The notes under the pieces: generated by a model | Database searches by the model: none | What the model was told of the DNA's origin: nothing | The model's input: the letters and a program-made list of their open reading frames with translations, nothing else | Position numbers and translations under genes: made by a program | In this document: in pieces, positions 1-8,112 of the stretch | How the letters are laid out: every line of letters begins with the position of its first letter | Position numbering within the stretch: the first letter of the stretch is position 1 | Assembly: GCA_022827225.1 (NCBI GenBank) | Contig: JAJDTJ010000009.1 | Coordinates: forward strand, 1 to 56,307 | Length of the DNA: 56,307 nt | Reading direction: 5' to 3' | DNA from: Candidatus Poribacteria bacterium | GTDB lineage: Bacteria; Poribacteria; WGA-4E; WGA-3G

Positions 1-111
1 CAAATAGCGGTCTCAAGATTTTTTGCCAAGTTCAATGAAAAAACAAACTCACAGAATATTAATGTCCGTTTTCAAGACGATACACCCCTGCCTTTTGACA
101 AGGCAGCATAA
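1..111 (+). CDS. C-terminal tail of a gene entering from the left edge
   Basis: Frame 1 is open from the first base to TAA at 109-111 and gives 36 residues ending PFDKAA. The residue mix is ordinary for a soluble protein (several F, N, D and K). No start is visible, so if real this is the 3' end of an upstream gene. It is too short to assign a family. A small hairpin (CTGCCTT/AAGGCAG, 88-106) overlaps its last codons. It could be chance, because an open stretch this long is not rare. Confidence 0.4.
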   Translation, partial: QIAVSRFFAKFNEKTNSQNINVRFQDDTPLPFDKAA

Positions 112-304
112 GTTTACAATATCGTCCAAACTTTAGTATATACAACAAACTCAAATTATATAACCTTTTTACGAAAAAAACAAGTTAATATAGGACTTAC
201 GTATTTTCATGAGGACCCATGTAATACGCAATAACAGGCGGGGTTACATGAAGTGATGCGCCAAGCTGAACCGTTTGGCACACAAGAAAGTAAAGGAGGA
301 AAAG

Positions 305-1222
305 ATGAGCCTCGACAGCGGTTATTTTTGGTTTCGACTCTTTAAGACACAGGGTATAGGTCCCAAGCTTCTGGGTTCTATTGCCAAAATATTGGAAGCA
401 AAAAACCTAAATCCAGAAATGTTGCCGCGCAACCAAAGCGATCTCTCGGCACAATTTCCGGAATTGGCGAAAATCCTTACAGGAAAAATTCGAGCAGAGG
501 ATAGAGAGAAGGTATCTACAGCATACGATCAACTTACAGATTACGGAATCAATATTATCTACCCGGGTCACCCATATTTTCCGCCGCATCTCCTTGAAAT
601 TGCACCGGTCCTGTTTGTTAAGGGGCAGCAAAAACGTCTCATGTCAGATAGCGTCACGATTGTTGGGGCGCGGGATGTATCGGACAATGGAGTTCAGATT
701 ACGAGAAACCTATCTGGTGAACTTGTAGATGAGGGCATAAATATCGTCTCTGGATATGCCGAAGGTGTTGACGCAGAGGCGCATTTAGGGGCGTTAGCAG
801 CGGGCGGAACAACGACACTCGTTCTGTCTAACGGCATCAAGCACCTGCATCAAAAAAGTGCCTTTAAGAAATTCAATTGGGATCGAGATGTACTTACAGT
901 TTCGCAATTTGACCCAGATACCAAGCGGCACTTGTGGTATGCGCTGGCGCGAAATCAACTTGTATGTGCTCTCTCTAAGGCAGTTGTCGTTATTGAATCC
1001 GGACCTGAGCGGGATGCTCACGGTAAAATGAGTGGAACGTTTTACACCGCAAAAACGGCGCTGGACATGAACTTACCGCTGTTCGTGCTTAATCCAAACT
1101 GCCTTGACAACCCACCGAAAGGCAATGCCGATTTGATTGCGTTAGGCGGTTATAGCTTCAATCCGATTGATGGTGTGAGGGAAATTGTTGCGGGTTATAC
1201 TACAAAAACCGACACAACCTAA
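305..1222 (+). CDS. DprA/Smf-like DNA-processing protein
   Basis: A 305-residue protein with the Rossmann-like fold of DprA (Smf), a cytoplasmic protein that binds single-stranded DNA and loads RecA during transformation or recombination. Family landmarks appear in order: an N-terminal helical region (to about residue 85), VGARDVSDNG (about 120), the SGYAEGVDAEAH segment (about 150) matching the DprA pattern SGxAxGIDxxAH, GGTTTLVLSNGI, and ARNQLVCALS with SGTFYTAKTAL near the C terminus. The ATG at 305 is chosen because TAAAGGAGGA lies just upstream; an in-frame TTG at 275 has no such site. It ends soon after the Rossmann domain, so the C-terminal winged helix found in many DprA proteins seems absent. 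No competence genes are nearby; it could be a DprA-like protein with another role. Confidence 0.8.
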   Translation: MSLDSGYFWFRLFKTQGIGPKLLGSIAKILEAKNLNPEMLPRNQSDLSAQFPELAKILTGKIRAEDREKVSTAYDQLTDYGINIIYPGHPYFPPHLLEIAPVLFVKGQQKRLMSDSVTIVGARDVSDNGVQITRNLSGELVDEGINIVSGYAEGVDAEAHLGALAAGGTTTLVLSNGIKHLHQKSAFKKFNWDRDVLTVSQFDPDTKRHLWYALARNQLVCALSKAVVVIESGPERDAHGKMSGTFYTAKTALDMNLPLFVLNPNCLDNPPKGNADLIALGGYSFNPIDGVREIVAGYTTKTDTT

Positions 1223-1225
1223 CAG

Positions 1226-1285
1226 GTTATGCTACAAAATTAGGGTGCTGACGAGGTTCAGAAACCTCGCCAGCAGTAGTATAAC
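1226..1285. repeat. Nested inverted repeat between convergent genes
   Basis: Outer arms GTTATGCTAC (1226-1235) and GTAGTATAAC (1276-1285) pair at 9 of 10 positions plus a wobble. Inside, GCTG-A-CGAGGTT (1247-1258) pairs with AACCTCG-C-CAGC (1263-1274). It sits between the 3' ends of the dprA-like gene and the convergent glycosidase, so it may terminate both. There is no T tract. Bases 1219-1238, read on the minus strand, match 18 of 20 positions of the dispersed repeat found at 33832 and 34049. Confidence 0.6.
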
Positions 1286-1288
1286 ATG

Positions 1289-3625
1289 CTAATTCTTATG
1301 CCCCTGAACCAACTTAAACTTATGCGCGGCTTCCTCTACGCCGACGAACCGGCTGTAGATTGCTATGTGGCTCAACTTACCTTTCCAATTCCGACCGCCA
1401 CTCGCTTCATCTCCGAAGAGCAACGGATAAAGTTCCCAATTGCTGAAATCGCCTTGCGTGCTGTTACTAACATAGACGAGTTCGCCATCAATATAACAGT
1501 AGATATTCCCATCAAAATAGCTGACGATGACGTGTGTCGGTTTTCCAGCCTCAACCTTTCCGAAAAAGAACTCGCCATCGGTGGCATTCCCACCGGTCTG
1601 TGGTGTACGGATCCTCACGGCAAACCGGTTTCCGTCCTGCCCCAAGGTGAAGTTACGATTGGTAATGTCCTTCGAGAACGAGATGATCCGCGCGGGCCCG
1701 CTCTGATTCAAGTTATCCGTCGTAACGAGACACTCAAGCGTCAACTGGTTGCTCGCTTGACACGCTGCGAGAAGCGTTTCATTCACACGCTTAGTGAGAA
1801 AGGCACCGCCTGTCAAATCTATCTGTCCATCTTCACCAATTGTCGCATCGCCGCGGGATTCAATTTCCCCGCTGTCCGCAAGCGTGCCGTGCCAGAGAAA
1901 CACGAGTGCATCGCGCGAGCCGGGGAATTCTGTGTGCGTTCCGATGTCAGCCGGTGCTTCCGGTGATACATGGATTGCAAGGGATGTCGTTGCCGTGTCA
2001 CCTTCCGGGTCCATCACTGTGAGCGTTGCAATGTATTGACCAAGGCTTTCATAGACGTGCGTCGGATTCGATTCAGTGGACGTTGTGCCATCTCCGAAAG
2101 TCCAGTGGTGTGCCAGATCCCCAGCTGCGGAGAAATTTACTGTGAGCGGTGCACTGCCTTGTAGCACATCAGCGGATGCCTTTGCTTCGGGACGGAATTT
2201 CTCGCCCGGTGCGTATGGTGTAAAGCGATACGCAACTCCGCCATACGGCGAAGCAAACGTATGTTCCCCAGGTTGCGCTGTACCAACGGGGACGACTTTC
2301 ATGTTCCAGGTATCCACACGATCAACTTTATACGGCTGTTCGCCTTGCAAATCCAGTGTTATTGTCTGCGGGGCAGTTGTGTAAGTTAGGTAGTACTCTC
2401 CGTGTTTCGCGAGGATATACCGTCCTTTGTCATCACCGATCGGCTCAAGCGTATCAAACGGCGGTGCGTCCGCCATGAAGTCCTTGAGGAACGCAATCCG
2501 CGGTGGGCTTTCACCCCGAAGTACGCCACCTTTCGCCCACCAGAGGAGGTCTTCCGGATGTTTGTAGGTCTCTCCGTGCCCGACGTAGCACCCGGAAAGG
2601 GTGCCTGCCCAAAAGTTTTGGACCATCTGTTCACCGGTGAGGTTTCCCCATCCTTGCGGAACATCGCCTTCATATCGGCACTCGTCGTAGATAACAGGTT
2701 TTCCGTATTGGGTACGATAGTTGATGCCACCTGCCATGTTGGACGTTTGGATGCTGGTATGCGTTACCCACGGTTTGTTGTGGTCGTACCAACGTCTGCA
2801 GTTATGGATGCCACGTAAACGTTGATAGGGATCGTGATCTTGGATAACTTGGAAAAACCGGTCCCAGTCGGATTCCTCTTTCGCAGGCATGATGTCAAAT
2901 TCATTTGCGAGGGACCACCAGACGTTCCGAAAAGCTGCCAATCGCGCGACAGCATATCGGATATAGCCGTCATCGCTTTCGGCATCCATATTCTCAAAAT
3001 TCCATCGATCATAAGTATGAAACAAGATGATGTCCGCCTCAATACCGAGATTCAAGAGGTCTTGAACGCGTTGCTCAAAGTGTTGCCAGAATTCGGGGTT
3101 GAATCTTGTGAAGTCCCAATCTTTTAGCGGTTTGCCTTCAAACGGGTAGTAGACAGGTTCATTTTTGTTGTAAACATAGTCTTTTGGGAAAATGCACATC
3201 CGCATCTTGTTGAAGGGTGCCTCGGCGAGCGTTTTGACGGTCTGTTCCTCCATCGCATCTCCCTGGTGTGCCCAGGCATAGCAGGTCGTCCCAAATTGGT
3301 GATACGGTGTACCGTCGGCGTATTGTAAATAGTAATCTTTATAGACACGTACGGGTCCGTGGTTCCTCTCAGACGGTTCGATGCACATAAACTGCCCAGT
3401 CTGACCATCGAGTTCGGCGCGATTACTTTTCGTCGTGTACGTCCATTCGCCAACTTCATCAGGCATGAATCGGATTTTATATATTCCGTTTCCGTCATAA
3501 AACCCATGAGGCTCGAAAGTCCGACCCTCTTGTTTAAATTCTGCTGTTAATTCAACCTCGGTGAACGGGTTCCCTGTGTCTGCTCCATTCAAAGTCAATT
3601 CAAATATTCCCCAGCGTTCAATCAT
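1289..3625 (-). CDS. DUF5060-type glycoside hydrolase with PKD and LamG modules
   Basis: A 778-residue modular glycosidase. The order is a DUF5060-like beta domain (about 1-95, starting MIERWGIFEL), a clan-A TIM barrel of the DUF4038/apiosidase type (about 100-385), a C-terminal beta domain (about 395-470), a PKD domain (about 478-555, HHWTFGDGTTSTESNPTHVY) and a concanavalin/LamG-like domain (about 570-778). Likely catalytic residues are the acid/base Glu242 in WWSLANEF and the nucleophile Glu315 in VIYDECRY; both positions fit GH5-like folds. The start at 3625 follows GGAGGTGA; longer in-frame extension upstream has no support. The polysaccharide substrate cannot be read from sequence. I see no convincing signal peptide at this start, which is odd for a protein with PKD and LamG modules. 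Confidence 0.85.
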   Translation of the reverse strand: MIERWGIFELTLNGADTGNPFTEVELTAEFKQEGRTFEPHGFYDGNGIYKIRFMPDEVGEWTYTTKSNRAELDGQTGQFMCIEPSERNHGPVRVYKDYYLQYADGTPYHQFGTTCYAWAHQGDAMEEQTVKTLAEAPFNKMRMCIFPKDYVYNKNEPVYYPFEGKPLKDWDFTRFNPEFWQHFEQRVQDLLNLGIEADIILFHTYDRWNFENMDAESDDGYIRYAVARLAAFRNVWWSLANEFDIMPAKEESDWDRFFQVIQDHDPYQRLRGIHNCRRWYDHNKPWVTHTSIQTSNMAGGINYRTQYGKPVIYDECRYEGDVPQGWGNLTGEQMVQNFWAGTLSGCYVGHGETYKHPEDLLWWAKGGVLRGESPPRIAFLKDFMADAPPFDTLEPIGDDKGRYILAKHGEYYLTYTTAPQTITLDLQGEQPYKVDRVDTWNMKVVPVGTAQPGEHTFASPYGGVAYRFTPYAPGEKFRPEAKASADVLQGSAPLTVNFSAAGDLAHHWTFGDGTTSTESNPTHVYESLGQYIATLTVMDPEGDTATTSLAIHVSPEAPADIGTHTEFPGSRDALVFLWHGTLADSGEIESRGDATIGEDGQIDLTGGAFLTKRVNETLLAACQASNQLTLECLVTTDNLNQSGPARIISFSKDITNRNFTLGQDGNRFAVRIRTPQTGGNATDGEFFFGKVEAGKPTHVIVSYFDGNIYCYIDGELVYVSNSTQGDFSNWELYPLLFGDEASGGRNWKGKLSHIAIYSRFVGVEEAAHKFKLVQGHKN

Positions 3626-3695
3626 ATTCACCTCCGATTTTTTTCTCCATTCACGGTAGATGCTATACTTAGGAAAAACGCAGCCGTGAAAATTA

Positions 3696-4769
3696 TTATC
3701 GGTTTTGTCTCCGTTGCATTTCGGTGTTGACGGCGCGAATACCAGCGATCGTCTCGTTAATCTGATTGTTTTTGTGGTCGCGAAATCCGTACTTGCGTGC
3801 GTTGTTCTTAATGTAAGCACCACAGAGGTGGTATCCGACACATTGTGGGATATCCCAGAGCGCGTCCATCACTTGACGGTAGTGGTCTGTATCGTGCAAG
3901 CGGTCCGCTGTAGGTGGCCATTTAGTGTCGCCATGGGCGCGTATATGTCCCGCCGCGTCTGCCAGCAGAACCGGTTTGTCTGCAAAGCCTGCCCAGCGCT
4001 GCATCTTCGTGGCGATGTTCCCCACCGTCCCAAAACATTGAAAACTAAGCACATCGACGTAGGGCAGCGCGGCCTGGACGACTTCCTCGGGCAACAGTGC
4101 GTTTGCCTCCCACCGGTCACCGAGGATTAGATGGTTCGGGTCGTAGCGGCGGATAGCGTCCCGGGTAACCCTATAGTAGCGTTCGGCAATCGCCGAGAGT
4201 TCGCGCCGCCCTGCCTCCGATTCGAGCAGCTCTGGATCGACTAACGACCCGCGCCACTTCGTGTCAGGTGAGGTGTGCACCCACTGCGGACAATCACAGT
4301 AGAAGTAACCGATAAGCTTCGGATCGTCGCGCAAGCGTGTGCATTCATCACGGGCGACGTAGTCGCACCATTCCTCGAAGTCAGCACGCATTAGGTCGGG
4401 CATACGTACCTCGACCTGCCACTGATGTGCCTCGGTGAAAGGTAACAGGTGGCAGTAAGGCATATCCGCCCATTGGTATTCCTCATAAGTGAAGGGTCGC
4501 GAATGGCGGTGGTAGCCTGGCGTGATAATTACGACTTCCTGGGTCCAGCCGATCGTGTTAAAGCCCCAGTCACGCAGATCATCGGCGACTGTGCGTAGCC
4601 ACTGTTCGTGGCTATTGCTGAACTCGCGTTCCCACACGCCATCCGACTCTACATACCGCAACGCAGCCGAGTCGATATGGTTCATGCCGATGGACCAGAA
4701 CCGCGCATCGTCAGGTGTGATGAACCACCAACGTCCATCCTGTTTCTTAACTGTGTAAAAGTCTGCCAT
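3696..4769 (-). CDS. Probable TIM-barrel glycoside hydrolase (agarase-like)
   Basis: About 357 residues. The N-terminal stretch KKQDGRWWFITPDDARFWSIG resembles the opening strand of GH50/agarase-type barrels (DGRWW.vdP.g..f.s.G). Further barrel-like strands include FNTIGW, LILGDRWE, VDVLSFQCFG and KPVLLADAAGH. No secretion signal is evident. It lies 70 bases upstream of the DUF5060 glycosidase on the same strand, so the two probably act on the same sugar polymer. The start at 4769 (MADFYTV) has a weak AAAGGA about 12 bases upstream; ATG at 4790 is an alternative. Catalytic residues and substrate are not assigned. Confidence 0.65.
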   Translation of the reverse strand: MADFYTVKKQDGRWWFITPDDARFWSIGMNHIDSAALRYVESDGVWEREFSNSHEQWLRTVADDLRDWGFNTIGWTQEVVIITPGYHRHSRPFTYEEYQWADMPYCHLLPFTEAHQWQVEVRMPDLMRADFEEWCDYVARDECTRLRDDPKLIGYFYCDCPQWVHTSPDTKWRGSLVDPELLESEAGRRELSAIAERYYRVTRDAIRRYDPNHLILGDRWEANALLPEEVVQAALPYVDVLSFQCFGTVGNIATKMQRWAGFADKPVLLADAAGHIRAHGDTKWPPTADRLHDTDHYRQVMDALWDIPQCVGYHLCGAYIKNNARKYGFRDHKNNQINETIAGIRAVNTEMQRRQNR

Positions 4770-4962
4770 TGTGCCTGGTGTTCCTTTCATAAGATAAACA
4801 TTCTTTCTACCGCTAAGTATACTTGGAGGATTCGCGAATGTCAAGAAGTTCTACAGAATCTATTTGAACGAAACTGTCCAGAAATTGAACACTGAAAAGT
4901 GTATTGTTGGATAAAAGTGCCGGAAATATGTATTAAAACACGATTTCACGCGTGAATTGTCT

Positions 4963-4981
4963 TTGGCACGGAAATTGCTTA
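4963..4981 (+). promoter_or_regulatory. Sigma-54 promoter of lipoprotein gene 1
   Basis: TTGGCACGGAAATTGCTTA matches the sigma-54 consensus TTGGCACG-N4-TTGCT almost perfectly. The invariant GG (4965-4966) and GC (4977-4978) start 12 bases apart, as required. Transcription would start near 4990, placing the conserved hairpin at 4997 at the very 5' end of the RNA. Confidence 0.85.
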
Positions 4982-4996
4982 CGACACTGTAAACCA

Positions 4997-5050
4997 ATGG
5001 GAGAGCCTCCCTCCTTGGGTGAATATGGAGCGATGCAAAGGCTTTCCCAT
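4997..5050 (+). promoter_or_regulatory. Conserved 54-nt leader hairpin, copy 1
   Basis: ATGGGAGAGCC (4997-5007) pairs with GGCTTTCCCAT (5040-5050), 11 pairs including one G-U. The loop carries CTCCTTGGGT and GGAGCGATG, with a possible inner CTCC/GGAG stem. The same structure precedes the second lipoprotein gene at 5646. It looks like a cis-acting RNA element; I could not match it to a named riboswitch family. Confidence 0.65.
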
Positions 5051-5095
5051 TTTACTTACTTACTCGTCTGTGCCATGTGCGAAGGAGAAAAGATT

Positions 5096-5488
5096 ATGAA
5101 TAGGTGGACGTGTTTACTCTTTATACTCGCGTGTTTATCACAGATTGGCTGCGCTGCGCTTTTAACAGAGCAGACGTATGTTTTGATTGATCGCCCAGTC
5201 AGTGAAAAGATGACTTTCCATGGCGAGATTTATTCACTCCCAGAGAGAGCGGATGTTCGGAAAATCGTGCTGCTCGGCTCTGGGAAAATCCGAAACATTG
5301 AAATTCATGCACGGGACAAGAGAAATCGATGGGAACCGGTCAAGAAAGTACCCGGGGGAATCGAATTCCCGTTTGAAATCCTACTGATCGCTGAGACAGA
5401 TGCTGTCAAAATCGTAAAACACGCAATGACTGGATCCGGTCGCATTGAGCGGGTTCAATTTTACACCGTTGCTGATAAAGGAGATTAA
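5096..5488 (+). CDS. Small lipoprotein, paralogue 1
   Basis: A 130-residue predicted lipoprotein. A basic-hydrophobic signal (MNRWTCLLFILACLSQ) ends in a lipobox with the lipidated Cys in QIGC. The mature part is about 110 residues with alternating hydrophobic strands (ADVRKIVLLGSGKIRNIEIH, RIERVQFYT), reminiscent of a discoidin-like beta sandwich; that fold is inference. The start at 5096 follows GAAGGAG. The next gene (5763) is a clear paralogue, and both share a sigma-54 promoter and leader hairpin, so the tandem duplication included the regulatory region. Function is unknown; location should be the outer or inner membrane, facing the periplasm or surface. Confidence 0.75.
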   Translation: MNRWTCLLFILACLSQIGCAALLTEQTYVLIDRPVSEKMTFHGEIYSLPERADVRKIVLLGSGKIRNIEIHARDKRNRWEPVKKVPGGIEFPFEILLIAETDAVKIVKHAMTGSGRIERVQFYTVADKGD

Positions 5489-5588
5489 AGGCTGCACCTC
5501 TTCGGGCATTTTTAGTCAGTCTTGTTCCTTTTTGTGCAACTTAACAACTGTAATACCAAGATCATGGGCATATTTAACGTATTTGGCA

Positions 5589-5607
5589 TTGGCACGAAAA
5601 TTGCTTA
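5589..5607 (+). promoter_or_regulatory. Sigma-54 promoter of lipoprotein gene 2
   Basis: TTGGCACGAAAATTGCTTA has the GG (5591-5592) and GC (5603-5604) elements starting 12 bases apart, again near consensus. A second TTGGCA (5584-5589) overlaps just upstream without a correctly spaced GC. The predicted start is near 5616. Confidence 0.85.
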
Positions 5608-5645
5608 GTCAGTATATTAGAAATATTAGAACGCTGAGTAAACCT

Positions 5646-5699
5646 ATGGGAAAGCCTTCCTCCTTGGGTAAATACGGAGCGATGTAACGGCTTTCCCAT
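5646..5699 (+). promoter_or_regulatory. Conserved 54-nt leader hairpin, copy 2
   Basis: ATGGGAAAGCC (5646-5656) and GGCTTTCCCAT (5689-5699) form a perfect 11-bp stem. The total length, 54 nt, equals copy 1, and the loop is nearly identical (TCCTTGGGTAAATACGGAGC). The G-U pair of copy 1 is an A-U pair here, so the stem is preserved although the base differs. Confidence 0.65.
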
Positions 5700-5762
5700 C
5701 TCTCAAGTGCTTGGATCGATCCATCCATTAACCTGGTGTCCTCTACCTAAGGAGGTAAAACC

Positions 5763-6152
5763 GTGAAAAAATGGAAATGTCTACTTTTTATGCTCTTATG
5801 TCTATCACAGATCGGCTGCGCAACATTTTTTACGGGGCCGGAGTATACTTTGATTGATCGCCCAGTGGACGGGATGGTAACTTTCCACGGCGAAATTTAC
5901 TGGCTCCCCGAAAGCGCAGACATTCGCAAAATTGTACTGCTCGGTTCTGGACTATTGCGAAACCTCGAAATCCATGTTCGTGATGAGAGCAGACAGTGGG
6001 AACTCGTTAAGAAAGTGCCCGGCGGAAGGCTTCCGTTTGAAATCCCGCTCACTGCGGAGACAGATGCTGTCAAAATCATAAAACTCTCAAGAACTGTCAA
6101 CAGCCGCATTGAGACAATTCAGTTTTACACGGCTGCAGAAAAAGAAGATTAA
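5763..6152 (+). CDS. Small lipoprotein, paralogue 2
   Basis: A 129-residue lipoprotein starting at GTG 5763 behind TAAGGAGG. The signal MKKWKCLLFMLLCLSQ leads to QIGC, the lipidation site. The mature domain aligns with the protein at 5096 along its whole length: the DRPV, FHGEIY, LP.SAD.RKIVLLGSG and IET/IERVQFYT segments are shared. It carries its own sigma-54 promoter and hairpin leader. Divergence between the copies is spread through the coding region while the promoter and leader stay conserved, which suggests selection on regulation. The biochemical role is unknown. Confidence 0.75.
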   Translation: MKKWKCLLFMLLCLSQIGCATFFTGPEYTLIDRPVDGMVTFHGEIYWLPESADIRKIVLLGSGLLRNLEIHVRDESRQWELVKKVPGGRLPFEIPLTAETDAVKIIKLSRTVNSRIETIQFYTAAEKED

Positions 6153-6258
6153 GTTTTTCTATAAGCAAGTGCCGATATTAAATGGACGTTTTTGATCTTC
6201 GGATGGGTTGGAAGGTTGGAAGTATAGAAGTTCGGAAGCGTAGTGATAGGATTACAAA

Positions 6259-7203
6259 ATGAAACAAAAAATTACCTATATTGTGGGAACAATAATGCTG
6301 TTAGCGGGTGCTCTGCTTGCCGTAACCCCTTGCGTATACGCATCTGATGTTACGCACATTGCCTTCAGTTCCCGGCGAACAGGGAATAGTGATATCTATA
6401 TTATGGATATAGAAGGAAAACATATCGAAAACTTCACAAACCACCCATCATGGGATTTTTCGCCAACGTTCTCGCCGGATGGACGATGGATGGCTTATGT
6501 ATCTGACCGAGATATTTATCTGATGAATTTAGCGACAAAAGAGCGTCACTGGCTCACAGAAGGTAGGAGTCCTGACTGGTCCCCAAACGGTGAATCCATT
6601 GTTTTTACCTCCAGTCGATCAGGTCAGTCCAATATCTACAAAATAGATGTCAACGGCGAAGCGGTTCAACAACTGACAAACGAGGCGAGTAATGGCAATC
6701 CGTCGTGGTCGCCGGATGGCGAATTGATTATCTTCAGTTCCAATCGGGATCAGGAGATATTTTTGTCGGTCTACGTGATGACTGCCGATGGGAGAAGGCA
6801 AAGAAGGTTGGCAGACGGGAGCAGTCCGATGTGGTCTCCCGATGGGAAACAGATTGTCTATATTTTAGACATTGCGGGAAGCGGCGTTTATGTTATGAAC
6901 GCAGAAGGCAAAAACAGTCGGCGGTTGACACCGGAGAAAACATGGAGCGAGAGCCCGGCGTGGTCGCCGGACGGTCAATGGATTGCCTATGAATCAGAAC
7001 TTGAAAACCCGTGGGGCAACCTGAACCGAGATTCAAATATCTATCTCATCAGTCCCATTGGCGGCAAATCACGCCGATTAACAGATCATCCTGCAATGGA
7101 TAGTTTTCCGGCGTGGGTCCCTGCCGGTTTTCTCTCGGTTTCTCCAACTGTGAACACACAAACGACTTTATGGGGCAGACTGAAGAAATCTGACAGCGAT
7201 TAA
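6259..7203 (+). CDS. TolB-like beta-propeller protein, exported
   Basis: A 314-residue protein with an N-terminal signal peptide (KQKITYIVGTIMLLAGALL, cleavage probably after VYA). At least five PD40/TolB-type blades follow, marked by repeated FSPDGRWMAYVS, WSPNGESIVFTS, WSPDGELIIFSS, WSPDGKQIVYI and WSPDGQWIAYES, each followed by an SxIYxM/I-type strand. Such propellers bind partner proteins or ligands in the periplasm; none is identifiable here. The protein ends TQTTLWGRLKKSDSD, a tail like those of the exported proteins at 7250 and 11556. No strong ribosome site precedes ATG 6259. Confidence 0.8.
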   Translation: MKQKITYIVGTIMLLAGALLAVTPCVYASDVTHIAFSSRRTGNSDIYIMDIEGKHIENFTNHPSWDFSPTFSPDGRWMAYVSDRDIYLMNLATKERHWLTEGRSPDWSPNGESIVFTSSRSGQSNIYKIDVNGEAVQQLTNEASNGNPSWSPDGELIIFSSNRDQEIFLSVYVMTADGRRQRRLADGSSPMWSPDGKQIVYILDIAGSGVYVMNAEGKNSRRLTPEKTWSESPAWSPDGQWIAYESELENPWGNLNRDSNIYLISPIGGKSRRLTDHPAMDSFPAWVPAGFLSVSPTVNTQTTLWGRLKKSDSD

Positions 7204-7249
7204 ATGCCAAGATGGCATCACCCTCTTTGTATGAGATAAGGAGGCAAAA

Positions 7250-8044
7250 GTGTTACACCGACAAATCCTTGTATTGATTTTTTCGATACTCATATTCATG
7301 CCATTCAGTATCAAAGCACTACCACCGCCTTCACCAGCAGGCGGCGGTATGTTGAGGCTGGATGAAAAACACGATTTTGTGGCGACGGCTGAGGCGTGGT
7401 TTCCCGATGAACAGTTTGAAGGATTGACCGCTGAAGCATGGATCTATTATGAAGAGCCGCCCATACCCGGCGCTTTCTGGTCAATTATTGGGCAAGAGGG
7501 ACGATTTAATTTGATTATTCATGGAAATAGAAACACGTTAGGGGCATGGGGATACGCCGAAGGTGCAGCCGGATCACTGACCAGTGGAGGTGCCTCCTTA
7601 CCTACAAAGAAATGGGTACACGTCACAGCGATTTACGATGCAGGGGCAGGAATGGGGTTTAACGGAAAAGGTGGCAACTGGTGCTGCCCAGGCGGACACC
7701 TCATTAAGTCAGACAAGCCACTTCGGATTGGTGGAATCGTGCCACAAAATCTCAATCGGAGCCATTTCGTCGGGGACAATATGAAAGTACAAGGGTATAT
7801 TGATGAAGTTCGGATTTCCAACCTCGTGCGATATGTAGGACCGGAGTGGGAAGTACCGAAAGAGAAATTTGAAGTCGATGAACATACCATTTCACTTTGG
7901 CACTTCAACGAAGCACCTGGATCAATCCTTTTCAAAGATGCGTCCGATAATGGCTATGACCTCTGGAGAAGTGGTGTTTGGGCAGTTGAAGCACAACGGA
8001 AACTGACAACCACATGGGGCACCATAAAGCAATCAAGTCAGTAG
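7250..8044 (+). CDS. LamG/concanavalin-fold exported protein
   Basis: 264 residues with a GTG start at 7250 behind TAAGGAGG. A signal peptide (LHRQILVLIFSILIFMPF) is followed by one LamG-like jelly-roll domain (about 30-245) with the usual strands: LTAEAWIYYEE near the start, WVHVTAIYD, GYIDEVRISNLVRY and TISLWHFNEA. These domains bind carbohydrate or protein outside the cell. A His/Cys-rich insert GGNWCCPGGH (about residue 142) is unusual. The C terminus KLTTTWGTIKQSSQ shares the TT-x-W motif of its neighbours. The ligand is unknown. Confidence 0.8.
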   Translation: MLHRQILVLIFSILIFMPFSIKALPPPSPAGGGMLRLDEKHDFVATAEAWFPDEQFEGLTAEAWIYYEEPPIPGAFWSIIGQEGRFNLIIHGNRNTLGAWGYAEGAAGSLTSGGASLPTKKWVHVTAIYDAGAGMGFNGKGGNWCCPGGHLIKSDKPLRIGGIVPQNLNRSHFVGDNMKVQGYIDEVRISNLVRYVGPEWEVPKEKFEVDEHTISLWHFNEAPGSILFKDASDNGYDLWRSGVWAVEAQRKLTTTWGTIKQSSQ

Positions 8045-8112
8045 ATTTATAGTTTGGAAATCCGCGGAAATACCCTATCGGGCTGGTGAAGGCGAAGGAG
8101 AGACACAAACCG

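Noticed and set aside
1286..1966. 226-codon plus-strand ORF opposite the glycosidase
   Set aside because: Antisense shadow of the LamG domain; no coding signature.
4997..5050. Possible cyclic-di-GMP (GEMM) riboswitch, suggested by GATGCAAAGG
   Set aside because: The two-helix GEMM layout and GAAA tetraloop receptor are absent; the element is a single long stem with a different loop.
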